From Microbacterium sp. SORGH_AS_0888 (GTDB taxonomy: Bacteria > Actinomycetota > Actinomycetes > Actinomycetales > Microbacteriaceae): a stretch of 64,000 bases of DNA. A program made the position numbers and the translations under genes. The stretch lies in NCBI RefSeq assembly GCF_030818905.1, contig NZ_JAUTAZ010000001.1, positions 1,240,001-1,304,000 of the forward strand, read 5' to 3'. Of this stretch, positions 17,894 through 26,141 are shown one piece after another (within the stretch, counting starts at the first letter, position 1; the number at the start of each line of letters is the position of its first letter). The notes under the pieces are model-generated. The model was not told the DNA's origin. It made no database searches and was given only the letters and a program-made list of their open reading frames with translations.

Positions 17894-19291
17894 CTAGGCG
17901 GCGTTCCGTGCCGCGGGTGCCGCCTCGCCCGCTCCCGTCACCGGTCGCGGGGACTCGCCGTGATGGTCATCGACGCCGTCGAGCGAGCTCTCGTCGAACG
18001 GCAGCCGGCCGGCCAGCACCTCGCGCGCCCGTTCCCGATCGAACTGGCGGGTCCACGTGCCGATCAGCACGGTCGCGACCGCGTTGCCGGTGAAGTTCGT
18101 GACCGCACGCCCCTCCGACATGAAACGGTCGATGCCGACGATGACGCCCACGCCGCCCACGAGGTCGGGGCGGGCGGTCTGGAGGCCCGCCGCGAGGGTC
18201 GCGAGCCCCGCGCCGGTCACGCCCGCCGCGCCCTTGGACGCGATGATCATGAACACGAGCAGCCCGATCTGCTCCGGGATCGACATCGGCTGCCCCATCC
18301 CGCTCGCGATGAACAGCGACGCCATCGTGAGGTAGATCGCCGTGCCGTCGAGGTTGAACGAGTACCCCGTGGGCACCGTGATCCCCACGACGGGCTTCGA
18401 GACGCCGAGGTGCTCGAGCTTGGCGATGAGCCGCGGCAGCGCGGACTCGCTCGAGGACGTCCCCACGATCAGCAGGTACTCGCGGGCCAGGTAGCCGATG
18501 AGACGGAAGATGTTGACCCGTGTGACGGCGTAGAGCAGGGTTCCCAGAACGCCGAAGACGAACACCGCGCACGTGATGTAGAACGCGACCATGAGGATGC
18601 CCAGGCTGAGGATCGCCTTCGCGCCGGTCGAGCCGACGACCGCCGCGATCGCGCCGAAGGCTCCGATCGGGGCGAGCCACAGGATCATCCCGAGGATGCG
18701 GAACACCAGCATCTGCAGGCTCTTGATCGCGCTCATGATCGGCGCGCCCTTGGCACCGAGCCCCTGCAGCGCGAAGCCGACCAGCAGCGCGATGAAGAGC
18801 ACCTGCAGCACGCTCTCGCCGGTGAAGGCGGAGAACAGCGTCGTGGGGATGATGCCGAGCACGAACTCGACCGTGTCCGTGGCCTCGCCCGTCGCCTCGT
18901 AGGTCGCGCCCGTCATGTTCAGACCCTCGCCCGGGTGGATGAGGTTGCCGACCACGAGTCCGATGGCGAGCGCGAAGGTCGACATCGCGAGGAAGTACAC
19001 GAGCGCGAGGCCGCCGATCTTGCCGACCGTCGCGGCCTTGGCGATCGAGCCGACGCCCACCACGATCGTGCAGAAGATGATGGGCGCGATCATCATCTTG
19101 ATGAGCTCGACGAAGCCCGTGCCGAGCGGTTTCAGCGCGACGCCCGCCTGCGGGGCGACGAGCCCGACGATGGCGCCGACGACGACCGCGATGATGACCG
19201 CGACGTACAGCCAGGTGTGCTTGTCCCAGGAGCCGGGGCCGTGGCGTCCGGGAGCTCGGAGATTCGTGGTCCGGGGGTGGGGAAGAGCCAT
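17894..19291 (-). CDS. dctA: Dicarboxylate/amino acid:cation symporter (DctA/GltP family)
   Basis: 465 residues with about eight membrane helices and re-entrant loops. Family motifs: PLGTGFVELIKMMIAPIIFCTIVVG, the serine-rich GTSSSESALPRL hairpin, and the NLDGTAIYLTMA substrate/sodium site, followed by KGAAGVTGAG. Such carriers import succinate, fumarate, malate or acidic amino acids with cations. Of two adjacent ATGs, the one at 19291 has GGAGG at 5-nt spacing. It is divergent from a CitA/DcuS-type sensor and regulator, which argues for C4-dicarboxylate transport. Symbol by homology only. Confidence 0.88.
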   Translation of the reverse strand: MALPHPRTTNLRAPGRHGPGSWDKHTWLYVAVIIAVVVGAIVGLVAPQAGVALKPLGTGFVELIKMMIAPIIFCTIVVGVGSIAKAATVGKIGGLALVYFLAMSTFALAIGLVVGNLIHPGEGLNMTGATYEATGEATDTVEFVLGIIPTTLFSAFTGESVLQVLFIALLVGFALQGLGAKGAPIMSAIKSLQMLVFRILGMILWLAPIGAFGAIAAVVGSTGAKAILSLGILMVAFYITCAVFVFGVLGTLLYAVTRVNIFRLIGYLAREYLLIVGTSSSESALPRLIAKLEHLGVSKPVVGITVPTGYSFNLDGTAIYLTMASLFIASGMGQPMSIPEQIGLLVFMIIASKGAAGVTGAGLATLAAGLQTARPDLVGGVGVIVGIDRFMSEGRAVTNFTGNAVATVLIGTWTRQFDRERAREVLAGRLPFDESSLDGVDDHHGESPRPVTGAGEAAPAARNAA

Positions 19292-19471
19292 CATCGCCTC
19301 CAGGGGTGTGAACGTCGGTGTCACTGCGACGCAGCCGGTGCGCCGTTCTCGTGTCACAGAGGATGCGCCGCTCGGACGCCGCGCACGACTTGTGGTCGTA
19401 TTGATCGCGCCTGCTCCCGTGCGCGGGGCGGACGGGACGGCGAAGATGGAGACCGACACGAGGGAGTGCAC

Positions 19472-20737
19472 GTGCGAGGTTCCAGACGTCGGACGAGCGC
19501 GGCGACCCGGCTCTTCGCCGGCATCGCCGTCGCCGTCGTGGTGATCGCCGCCGCGCTCGCGGTCGCCCTCGTCGTCGACGCGCAGCAGGGCGAGCGCTCC
19601 GAGGCGGAGCGGGTGACCGCGGCGGTGAGCCGCACGATCGCGGACGACCCGTTCGTGGCCCGCACGATCGGCGAGCCCGACGCATCCGCCGTCCTCCAGC
19701 CGTACGCGGCGGCGGTGATGACGGATGCCGACATCGACTTCGTGACGATCATGACCCCGGACGGTCGTCGCCTCACCCACCGCGACCCCGCGCAGATCGG
19801 CGCGACCTACCTCGGCACGATCCCCGCGCACGACGAGGCGCTGACGGAGCAGTACACGGGCACGCTCGGCCCCTCCGTGCGCACGATCGTGCCCGTGCAC
19901 GAGGACGGGCGCCTGGTCGGGTGGGTCTCGACCGGCGTGACGCTCGGCAGCATCACGGCGGGGATCCTCCCCCGCCTGCCGTTCGCGGCCCTCGTGGTGC
20001 TGGCGCTCGTCGCGGCCGGCCTGGTCGGGGCCGCGATCGCCCGCCGGCAGGCGCGACGGGTCACGGGCGACCTCGCCGCCGCGGAGGTGCGCGACACGCT
20101 CTCCTCCGCCGAGTCGATGCGCACGCTCGGCGAGGCGCTGCGCGCCCAGACCCACGAGCACGGCAACCGCGTGCACACGGCCGTCGCGCTCATCGAGCTC
20201 GGGCGGGCGAACGAGGCCGTCACCCTCCTCACGGACACGAGCCGGAGCTCGCAGGAGCTCGTCGACCAGCTGACCGCGCGTGCGCAGGGCGACCCCACGG
20301 TCGGCGCCCTGCTGCTGGGCAAGACGTCGCAGGCCGCGGAGGTCGGGGTCGCCCTGCACGTGGACATGTCGCCGTCCGCCCCGCGCTCGGTGCTCACACC
20401 CACGGACTCGGTGACGGTCGTGGGGAACCTCATCGACAACGCGATCGACGCCGCCGCCGCGGGTCCGCAGCCGCGCCGGGTCGATGTCCGTTTCGCCGCC
20501 GCGGCGCAGGGCGGGCTCGAGCTGAGCGTGACGGACAGCGGAGCGGGCGTGCCCGAGCATCTGCGGGAGCGGATCTTCGAGCGCGGCTTCTCGACCAAGC
20601 CGGCCCCCGCGGAGGGGCGCGGCGTCGGGCTCGGCCTCGTGGCCGACATCGTCGCGGCGGCGGGGGGCAGCATCCGGCTCCGGCCCGGGCTCCCCACCCG
20701 GTTCACGGTCACGCTCCCCGCGCGGGGGCTCGAATGA
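19472..20737 (+). CDS. Sensor histidine kinase, CitA/DcuS type
   Basis: 421 residues. A membrane helix (about 12-33) precedes a periplasmic PAS-like sensor (VMTDADIDFVTIMTPDGRRLTHRDPAQIG is characteristic), then a second helix (about 169-190). The phospho-acceptor His228 lies in LRAQTHEHGNRVHT, the CitA/DcuS H-box; the ATPase has NLIDNAIDAA, DSGAGV and GRGVGLGLV. Start GTG 19472 is chosen for GAGGGA 6 nt upstream; GTG 19466 is close. It overlaps the response regulator by ATGA and faces the dicarboxylate carrier across 180 bp, so it probably senses that carrier's substrate. Confidence 0.88.
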   Translation: MRGSRRRTSAATRLFAGIAVAVVVIAAALAVALVVDAQQGERSEAERVTAAVSRTIADDPFVARTIGEPDASAVLQPYAAAVMTDADIDFVTIMTPDGRRLTHRDPAQIGATYLGTIPAHDEALTEQYTGTLGPSVRTIVPVHEDGRLVGWVSTGVTLGSITAGILPRLPFAALVVLALVAAGLVGAAIARRQARRVTGDLAAAEVRDTLSSAESMRTLGEALRAQTHEHGNRVHTAVALIELGRANEAVTLLTDTSRSSQELVDQLTARAQGDPTVGALLLGKTSQAAEVGVALHVDMSPSAPRSVLTPTDSVTVVGNLIDNAIDAAAAGPQPRRVDVRFAAAAQGGLELSVTDSGAGVPEHLRERIFERGFSTKPAPAEGRGVGLGLVADIVAAAGGSIRLRPGLPTRFTVTLPARGLE

Positions 20738-21333
20738 CCGCGACGCCGGTCCGCGTCGCGCTCGTCGACGACGACGCTCTGACCCTCGAGCTGCACCGGT
20801 CCTATGTCGAGCGTCTCGACGGGTTCGCCGTCGTCGCCGAGTGCGGCGGCGCGCGGGCGGCCCTCACCGCTCTCGCCGACCCCGCGATCGCCGCCGACCT
20901 GGTGCTGCTCGACATGTCGATGCCGGACGGAACGGGTCTGGACGTGCTGCGGCACCTGCGGGCCGCGGGCAGCACGATCGACGTGATCGCGGTCACGAGC
21001 ATGCGCGACGCGGCCACCGTGCGCGCCACCGCGAGCCTCGGGGTCGTGCAGTACCTCGTGAAGCCGTTCACGTTCGCGACCTTCCGCGAGCGGATGACGG
21101 AGTACCGCGCACTGCACGAGCGCGCCGCGCACGCGGTCGGCAGCGCGACGCAGGAGGAGATCGACCGCCTGCTGTCCACGGGCCGCTCCCCCGCCCCTGC
21201 CCCGCTCCCCAAAGGCCTCTCGGGCGACACGCTCGACCTCGTCGGCACGGCGCTGCGGGCACGTCCCCTCACGGCGAGCGAGGCGGCGGCGTCCACCGGC
21301 CTGTCGCGCGTCGTGGCGCGCCGCTATCTCTAG
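20734..21333 (+). CDS. Response regulator, CitB/DctR type, truncated by an in-frame TAG
   Basis: 199 residues. Receiver domain with the acidic pocket VDDD (12-14), phospho-acceptor Asp60 in LVLLDMSMPDG and Lys in VKPF. The DNA-binding end begins LTASEAAASTGLSRVVARRYL and then stops at TAG (21331-21333). The same frame continues for 33 sense codons (HLCDTGTATRHPRHG to GRPEIEYRW) to TAA at 21433, which is what relatives contain after ARRYLE. A GAG to TAG change would explain it. As written, the winged-helix tail is missing and DNA binding should suffer. Confidence 0.85.
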   Translation: MTATPVRVALVDDDALTLELHRSYVERLDGFAVVAECGGARAALTALADPAIAADLVLLDMSMPDGTGLDVLRHLRAAGSTIDVIAVTSMRDAATVRATASLGVVQYLVKPFTFATFRERMTEYRALHERAAHAVGSATQEEIDRLLSTGRSPAPAPLPKGLSGDTLDLVGTALRARPLTASEAAASTGLSRVVARRYL

Positions 21334-21432
21334 CACCTGTGCGACACCGGCACGGCCACGCGGCATCCCCGCCACGGTCGCCCCGGGCGCCCCGAGATCG
21401 AGTACCGGTGGGACACCCCAGGCAAGGCCGGG

Positions 21433-21438
21433 TAACGT
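21433..21438 (+). promoter_or_regulatory. Leaderless -10 hexamer for the secreted transglycosylase
   Basis: TAACGT, 6 nt before the ATG at 21445. Confidence 0.4.
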
Positions 21439-21444
21439 GACGGG

Positions 21445-22686
21445 ATGACCGCCCGCACGCCGCTGCGCCACCGCCGCACGGGACGCGGTCTCGCGGCTCT
21501 CGTGGGCGTCGCGCTCGCACTCGCGCTGCTCGCACCGGCGAGCCCCGCCGCCGCGGACGACTACCCCTCGTGGACCGACGTGCAGAACGCCCGGTCGAAC
21601 CAGGCCGCGACGCAGGCGCTCGTCACCCGGATCGAGAGCGCGCTGGACCAGGCGCAGGCGCAGTCGGCGACGCTGTCGGCCACGGCGCTGCAGAAGGCCG
21701 CGGTCGCCGAGCAGGCCCGGGCCGCCGCGGACGACGCGACCGCCCGCGCGACCGCGCTCGACACGCAGAGCGCGGCGGCGGATGCGGAGCTCGCTCGCAC
21801 GCACGCGCAGCTGGGCGCGATCGCCGCGGGCCTCTACCGCACCCGCGCGGACAGCGCGCTCATCGCGCGGCTGCTCACCAGCGCGGAGCCGGCGACCCTC
21901 CTCACCCGACTGGGCCTGATGGACCGGCTGAGCACGACGTGGGCGGCTCAGGTCGCCGAGGCGCAGCGCACGGCCGCGACCGCCGCATCGCTGCGGGAGC
22001 AGGCGGTCGTCGCCGAGACGGCGCGCCGGGACGCGGCGCAGACGGCCGCCCGGACCGCGTCCGAGGCCCAGGCCGCGGCGGACGGCGAGGCCACCACGGT
22101 CGCGGCGCTCAGCGGCCAGGTCTCGACGATGTACGCGCAGCTGGCCGCCCTGAAGAACACGACCGCCGACACCGAGCGGCAGTACCGGCTCGGACAGCAG
22201 GTCGCGCAGGCGGCCGCGGCACAGGCGGCGGCGCAGGCGGCGGCCGCCGCGTCCGGCGGCGCAGGCTCGGGCGGCTCCGGCGCGGGGAGCTCGGGTTCGG
22301 GCGGCTCCGGCTCGGGCGGCTCGGGCGGCTCGGGCGGAGGCGACTCCGGGGGCAGCGCGCCGACCGGCGTCACGGTGGACCCGGCGGGCGCGCAGGCCTA
22401 CGCCCGCAGTGCGATGGCGTCGCGCTACGGCTGGGGCGGCGACCAGTTCTCCTGCCTCCTCCTGCTGTGGAACCGCGAGTCGGGATGGCGGGCGGACGCC
22501 TACAACCCCGACAGCGGCGCCTACGGCATCCCGCAGTCGCTGCCCGGCGACAAGATGGCCTCCGCGGGTGCCGACTGGCGGACCAACGGCAACACCCAGG
22601 TCGACTGGGGTCTGGCCTACATCTCGGACGTCTACGGCTCGCCCTGCGGCGCCTGGGGCCACTCGCAGGCGACCGGCTGGTACTGA
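21445..22686 (+). CDS. Secreted coiled-coil protein with lytic transglycosylase-like end
   Basis: 413 residues. A Sec signal peptide (twin-Arg-rich start, hydrophobic core at about 16-32, cleavage near SPAAA-DD) leads into a long Ala/Gln coiled coil (about 45-260), as in peptidoglycan-hydrolase regulators. A Gly/Ser linker (about 270-305) and a C-terminal domain follow, with LLLWNRESGWRADAYNP, GAYGIPQ and NTQVDWGLAYISDVYGSPCGAWGHS. That end is the aggregation-promoting-factor/transglycosylase fold with a catalytic Glu in NRESGW. A role in cell-wall remodelling is inferred. Confidence 0.85.
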   Translation: MTARTPLRHRRTGRGLAALVGVALALALLAPASPAAADDYPSWTDVQNARSNQAATQALVTRIESALDQAQAQSATLSATALQKAAVAEQARAAADDATARATALDTQSAAADAELARTHAQLGAIAAGLYRTRADSALIARLLTSAEPATLLTRLGLMDRLSTTWAAQVAEAQRTAATAASLREQAVVAETARRDAAQTAARTASEAQAAADGEATTVAALSGQVSTMYAQLAALKNTTADTERQYRLGQQVAQAAAAQAAAQAAAAASGGAGSGGSGAGSSGSGGSGSGGSGGSGGGDSGGSAPTGVTVDPAGAQAYARSAMASRYGWGGDQFSCLLLLWNRESGWRADAYNPDSGAYGIPQSLPGDKMASAGADWRTNGNTQVDWGLAYISDVYGSPCGAWGHSQATGWY

Positions 22687-22689
22687 CCG

Positions 22690-24642
22690 CTACGCGCGGG
22701 TCCGGTGCGCCGTGCCGGGACGGGGCAGCTCGACGTAGCCGTCGTGCTTCGCCGCGAGCCCGTCGCCCGCCGTGCGTCCCCGCAGCCGTCGCCACACCCA
22801 CGGCAGCGCGTCACGCCGCAGCCAGCCGGCCGGGTGGGGCTCGTCGTCGTGCAGCGCCGCGTCCAGGTCTCCCAGCGCCTCGGCGTCCGGCACTCCGAGG
22901 ACCTCGGCCGCCCGGTAGGCGATCAGGCGGTGCCCGCGCGAGCGCAGATGCACCCTGTCGTCGGCCCACATGTCGGGATCGCGGATGGCGGCGAGCGCCT
23001 CCACGTCGAGCATGCGGCATCCGTGGGCGCGTGCGATGCGGCGCAGCTGCGAGTTGTACACCGCGATGCGGCGCGCGAAGAGCGCGGAGGCCCGGCGGCG
23101 CGGGAGGAACAGCGTGAGCAGCAGGACCTCGCAGCCGGCCCGCCGCAGCAGTGCGACGTTGCGCTCCAGCTCGGCGGCCAGCGCGATCGGGTCCGCGCGG
23201 TGTCCGACGAGGTCGTTGTGGCCCATGAGGATCGACACGAGCTGCGGACGCAGCTCCAGCGCCCGCGGCACCTGGGTGAGCGTGAGGTCGCGGACGCGCC
23301 GCGAGCGGACCGCGAGGTTGGCGTAGCGGAACGGCCCGGCCCCGCGCGAGGTCTGCGCGAGCAGCCCCGCGAGCCGGTCGGCCCATCCGCGGTACGCGCC
23401 GTGCGGCATGCGTGAGGCGTCGCACAGGCCCTCCGTCAGCGAGTCGCCGAGGGCGACGTAGCTGGTGAGACCCACCGCCGGGGCGGGCGGGTTCGGCTCC
23501 GGCCGCGTGCCGCCGCGCACGAGGAGCGCGTCATCCAGCGGACGCAGCGCGCACGCCTCGCGGTAGCGGTCGACCAGCTCGGCGCACAGGGCCCGCCAGG
23601 TGCGCCCCGCGACGGCCGCGCGGGAGGCCGCCGCGAACGCCGCGCGCTTGGCGTCGTCGCCCAGCAGGTCGCTCACCCGATCGCGGAGGTCGCCGAGGTC
23701 GCCCGGGCGGTAGAGCCATCCGTCCACGCTGGAGCGCACGAGGTCGACCGGGCCGCCACGACCCGTCGCCACGACCGGGACGCCGCTCGCGTGCGCCTCC
23801 TGGATGGTCTGCCCGAACGTCTCGCTCTCGCCCGGGTGCACGAAGACGTCGAAGGAGGCCAGCGCCCCGGCGAGCGCCGCGCCCGACAGGTGGCCGAGGA
23901 ACAGCGCACGCGGCATCGCCTGCTCGAGTGCCGGCCGCGAGGGCCCGTCCCCGACGATCACGAGCCGGGTGCCGGGGAGCTCCTGCAGCACGGCGAGGTC
24001 CTCCACCTGCTTCTCCGGTGCGAGCCGGCCCACGTACCCGACGATGCGCTCCCCGGGGGCGACCGCGCGACGCCAGGCCTCGTCGCGGCGGTCGGGGTGG
24101 AACAGGTCGCCGTCCACGCCGCGGCCCCAGCGGCGGACGCGGTCCACGCCGAGCCGCTCGAGCTGCGCGACCGAGGCGGCGGAGGGCGCGAGCGTGAGGG
24201 TCGCGCGACGGTGCAGCCGGCCGACGTGGGCGGCGGCGAGCGAGGTCGCCCGCGGGAGGCCGTAGCGCTCGGTGTAGGCGACGACATCCGTCTGGTAGAT
24301 CGCGACGGAGGGGATGCGCAGGACGTCCGCCGCGAGAACGCCCTGCCAGCCGAGCACGAACGGCGAGGCGAGGTGGACGACGTCGGGCCCGAACTCGCGG
24401 AGGATCCCCGCGATGCGCGCGACCCGCGCGAACACGACCCGCACCTGCGGATACGAGGGGAAGGGCAGCGAGGTCAGAAGCGCCGTCCGCGCGCCGACAT
24501 CGGGCTCGGCGCCGGCACTCCGCGGAGCGATGACGAGCGCCTCGTGCCCGTTCTCGGCGAGGTGGCGCAGGACGTGCAGGACGGAGTTGGTGACCCCGTT
24601 CATGTGGGGCAGGTAGGACTCGGCGATCAGCGCGACTCTCAC
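22690..24642 (-). CDS. Glycosyltransferase family 4 fused to an SGNH/GDSL hydrolase
   Basis: 650 residues in one frame. Residues 1 to about 375 are a GT-B glycosyltransferase (MRVALIAESYLPHMNGVTNSVLHVLRHL; ERIVGYVGRLAPEKQVEDL; FVHPGESETFGQTIQEAHASGVPVVATGRGG) like PimB-type mannosyltransferases that use nucleotide sugars. After a Pro-rich joint comes an SGNH hydrolase: GDSLTEG with nucleophile Ser401, GHND, and DDRVHLRSRGH carrying the Asp-His pair. The SGNH part probably hydrolyses or transfers an ester. The two activities are usually encoded separately; together they suggest glycolipid or wall-polymer modification. Start is GTG at 24642. Confidence 0.88.
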   Translation of the reverse strand: MRVALIAESYLPHMNGVTNSVLHVLRHLAENGHEALVIAPRSAGAEPDVGARTALLTSLPFPSYPQVRVVFARVARIAGILREFGPDVVHLASPFVLGWQGVLAADVLRIPSVAIYQTDVVAYTERYGLPRATSLAAAHVGRLHRRATLTLAPSAASVAQLERLGVDRVRRWGRGVDGDLFHPDRRDEAWRRAVAPGERIVGYVGRLAPEKQVEDLAVLQELPGTRLVIVGDGPSRPALEQAMPRALFLGHLSGAALAGALASFDVFVHPGESETFGQTIQEAHASGVPVVATGRGGPVDLVRSSVDGWLYRPGDLGDLRDRVSDLLGDDAKRAAFAAASRAAVAGRTWRALCAELVDRYREACALRPLDDALLVRGGTRPEPNPPAPAVGLTSYVALGDSLTEGLCDASRMPHGAYRGWADRLAGLLAQTSRGAGPFRYANLAVRSRRVRDLTLTQVPRALELRPQLVSILMGHNDLVGHRADPIALAAELERNVALLRRAGCEVLLLTLFLPRRRASALFARRIAVYNSQLRRIARAHGCRMLDVEALAAIRDPDMWADDRVHLRSRGHRLIAYRAAEVLGVPDAEALGDLDAALHDDEPHPAGWLRRDALPWVWRRLRGRTAGDGLAAKHDGYVELPRPGTAHRTRA

Positions 24643-24811
24643 TCTCCCAGCGTGACGCTCGCGCGCTCCCGCCGTGGGGGCGGCGGCGTCGGATCGCGGA
24701 GAGTTAACCGAACGCTCCGCGATGCGTCACCGACCGTGCGCCCGCGCGTTGCCGCGGCCGTCGCGGCCGCTCGTTCCGCTGCCGTTCACCCGGGAATGCG
24801 AGGCTCGCCGC

Positions 24812-25405
24812 GTGTCCGATGAGATCGCCGCCGCGCTCGCCACGGGGCCGTGGGCACTGATCGGCGTCGCGGTCCTGGTGTTCGCCGACTCGTTCCTGGT
24901 CATCGTGCCCGGCGAGGTCGCGGTCACCGCCGCCGGCGCGCTCGCGGTCTCGACCGGCGCGCCGGCGCTGCCGGCCGTCATCGTGGTCGCGGGCACCGCC
25001 GCCTTCTGCGGCGATGCGCTGTGCTACCTGGTCGGCCGCCGCGTCGGGATCCGCAGATGGCGGTGGATGCGGCATCCCCGTGTCGCCGCCGCGTTCGCGT
25101 GGGCCGGTGCCCGCCTGGACGCCCGCATCGCCTCGACCGTGTTCGTGGCGAGGTTCATCCCGTTCGCACGGCTCGCCGTGAACCTGACGGCCGGAGCCAC
25201 GAGGGTCTCGGCACCCCGCTTCCTCGGCGTCGCCGCGGGCGCCGCCCTCGCGTGGAGCGCGTACCAGGCCGTCATCGGCGCCGTCGTCGCCGCCGTGCTG
25301 CCGGGCGGACCCGTCGTCGCGATCGTGGTGTCCGTCGCGGTCGCTCTGCTCATCGGGCTCGGTCTCGACCGGGTGCTCGCGCGACGAGCGCGGCGCCGCG
25401 CCTGA
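24812..25405 (+). CDS. DedA family membrane protein
   Basis: 197 residues, four to five hydrophobic helices. DedA features: the N-terminal VLVFADSFLVIVPGEVAVTAAGAL, the FCGDALCYLVGRRVG segment and the conserved VARFIPFARLAVNLTAGATR with two arginines. DedA proteins are lipid scramblase/flippase-like and maintain the proton gradient and envelope. GTG 24812 gives the shortest complete family N-terminus; the frame is open to 24674, but that stretch is Arg/Pro-rich and not membrane-like. Confidence 0.85.
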   Translation: MSDEIAAALATGPWALIGVAVLVFADSFLVIVPGEVAVTAAGALAVSTGAPALPAVIVVAGTAAFCGDALCYLVGRRVGIRRWRWMRHPRVAAAFAWAGARLDARIASTVFVARFIPFARLAVNLTAGATRVSAPRFLGVAAGAALAWSAYQAVIGAVVAAVLPGGPVVAIVVSVAVALLIGLGLDRVLARRARRRA

Positions 25406-25420
25406 GCGCGCCGTCGCGAA

Positions 25421-25490
25421 ACGCCGCGGGCGTCGCACGATCCTTCGCGGATGCGGCGACATCCGTGTGGATCTGCGACGCCCGCGGCGT
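25421..25490. terminator. Long nested inverted repeat between convergent genes
   Basis: A perfect 17-bp inverted repeat (25421-25437 with 25474-25490) encloses GATCC/GGATC and an inner hairpin CGGATG/CATCCG (25448-25465). It lies between dedA and the convergent FMN reductase, so a bidirectional terminator is likely. The inner GCGACATCC matches the repeat at 3101-3158. Confidence 0.65.
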
Positions 25491-25496
25491 CGTGGC

Positions 25497-26141
25497 CTAC
25501 TCCCCCGCGAGGCCGCCGAGCAGGTGCCCGAACGAGCGCCCCTCACCGAGGTAGTTCGCCGGGTCGAAGGGGTCGGAGGACGTGGCGGGGTCGCGACGGG
25601 CGATCGCCTCGGCGAGCTCGCGCGCCCCCTTGTCGATACGGGCCGACAGCGGCGCCACCTCGTCGCCCGTGCCGCCCCAGTCCGAGGAGGCCGCGAACAC
25701 GCCCGTCGACATCGCGTCGGCGTGGAGGTAGGCGAACAGCGGACGGATGGCGTAGTCGATCGCGAGCGAGTGGCGCGGCGTTCCCGCGTTCGCCCCGATC
25801 AGGACGGGCTTGCCGCGCAGTGCGTCGGGGTCGAGCACGTCGATGAACGACTTGAACAGCCCCGAGTAGCTCGTCGAGAAGATCGGCGTGACGGCGATCA
25901 GCGCATCCGCCGACACGACCGTGTTGATCATCGACTCGAGCGGGGTGGGCGCGAAGCCGGTGAGCAGGTTGTTCGTGATGTCGTGCGCGTAGTCGCGCAG
26001 CTCGAACGTGTCGGCGGCGACCTGGATGTCGCGCTCGCCCAGCTCGCGCGCGGTCGCGGCCAGCAGCCGGTCGGCCAGCATCCGCGTCGACGACGGGTTG
26101 GACAGCCCCGCCGCGACGACGGCGATCCGACGCGCGCTCAC
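25497..26141 (-). CDS. CE1759-type FMN reductase
   Basis: 214 residues, flavodoxin-like NAD(P)H-dependent FMN reductase. Motifs: IAVVAAGLSNPSSTRMLADRL (phosphate loop), VTPIFSTSYSGLFKSFIDVLDPDAL and VLIGANAGTPRHSLAID. It supplies reduced FMN to its partner oxygenase. The GTG start at 26141 overlaps the TGA of the LLM gene (GTGA), so the two are translationally coupled. This neighbour pair is the CE1758/CE1759 arrangement known in Actinobacteria. Confidence 0.9.
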   Translation of the reverse strand: MSARRIAVVAAGLSNPSSTRMLADRLLAATARELGERDIQVAADTFELRDYAHDITNNLLTGFAPTPLESMINTVVSADALIAVTPIFSTSYSGLFKSFIDVLDPDALRGKPVLIGANAGTPRHSLAIDYAIRPLFAYLHADAMSTGVFAASSDWGGTGDEVAPLSARIDKGARELAEAIARRDPATSSDPFDPANYLGEGRSFGHLLGGLAGE

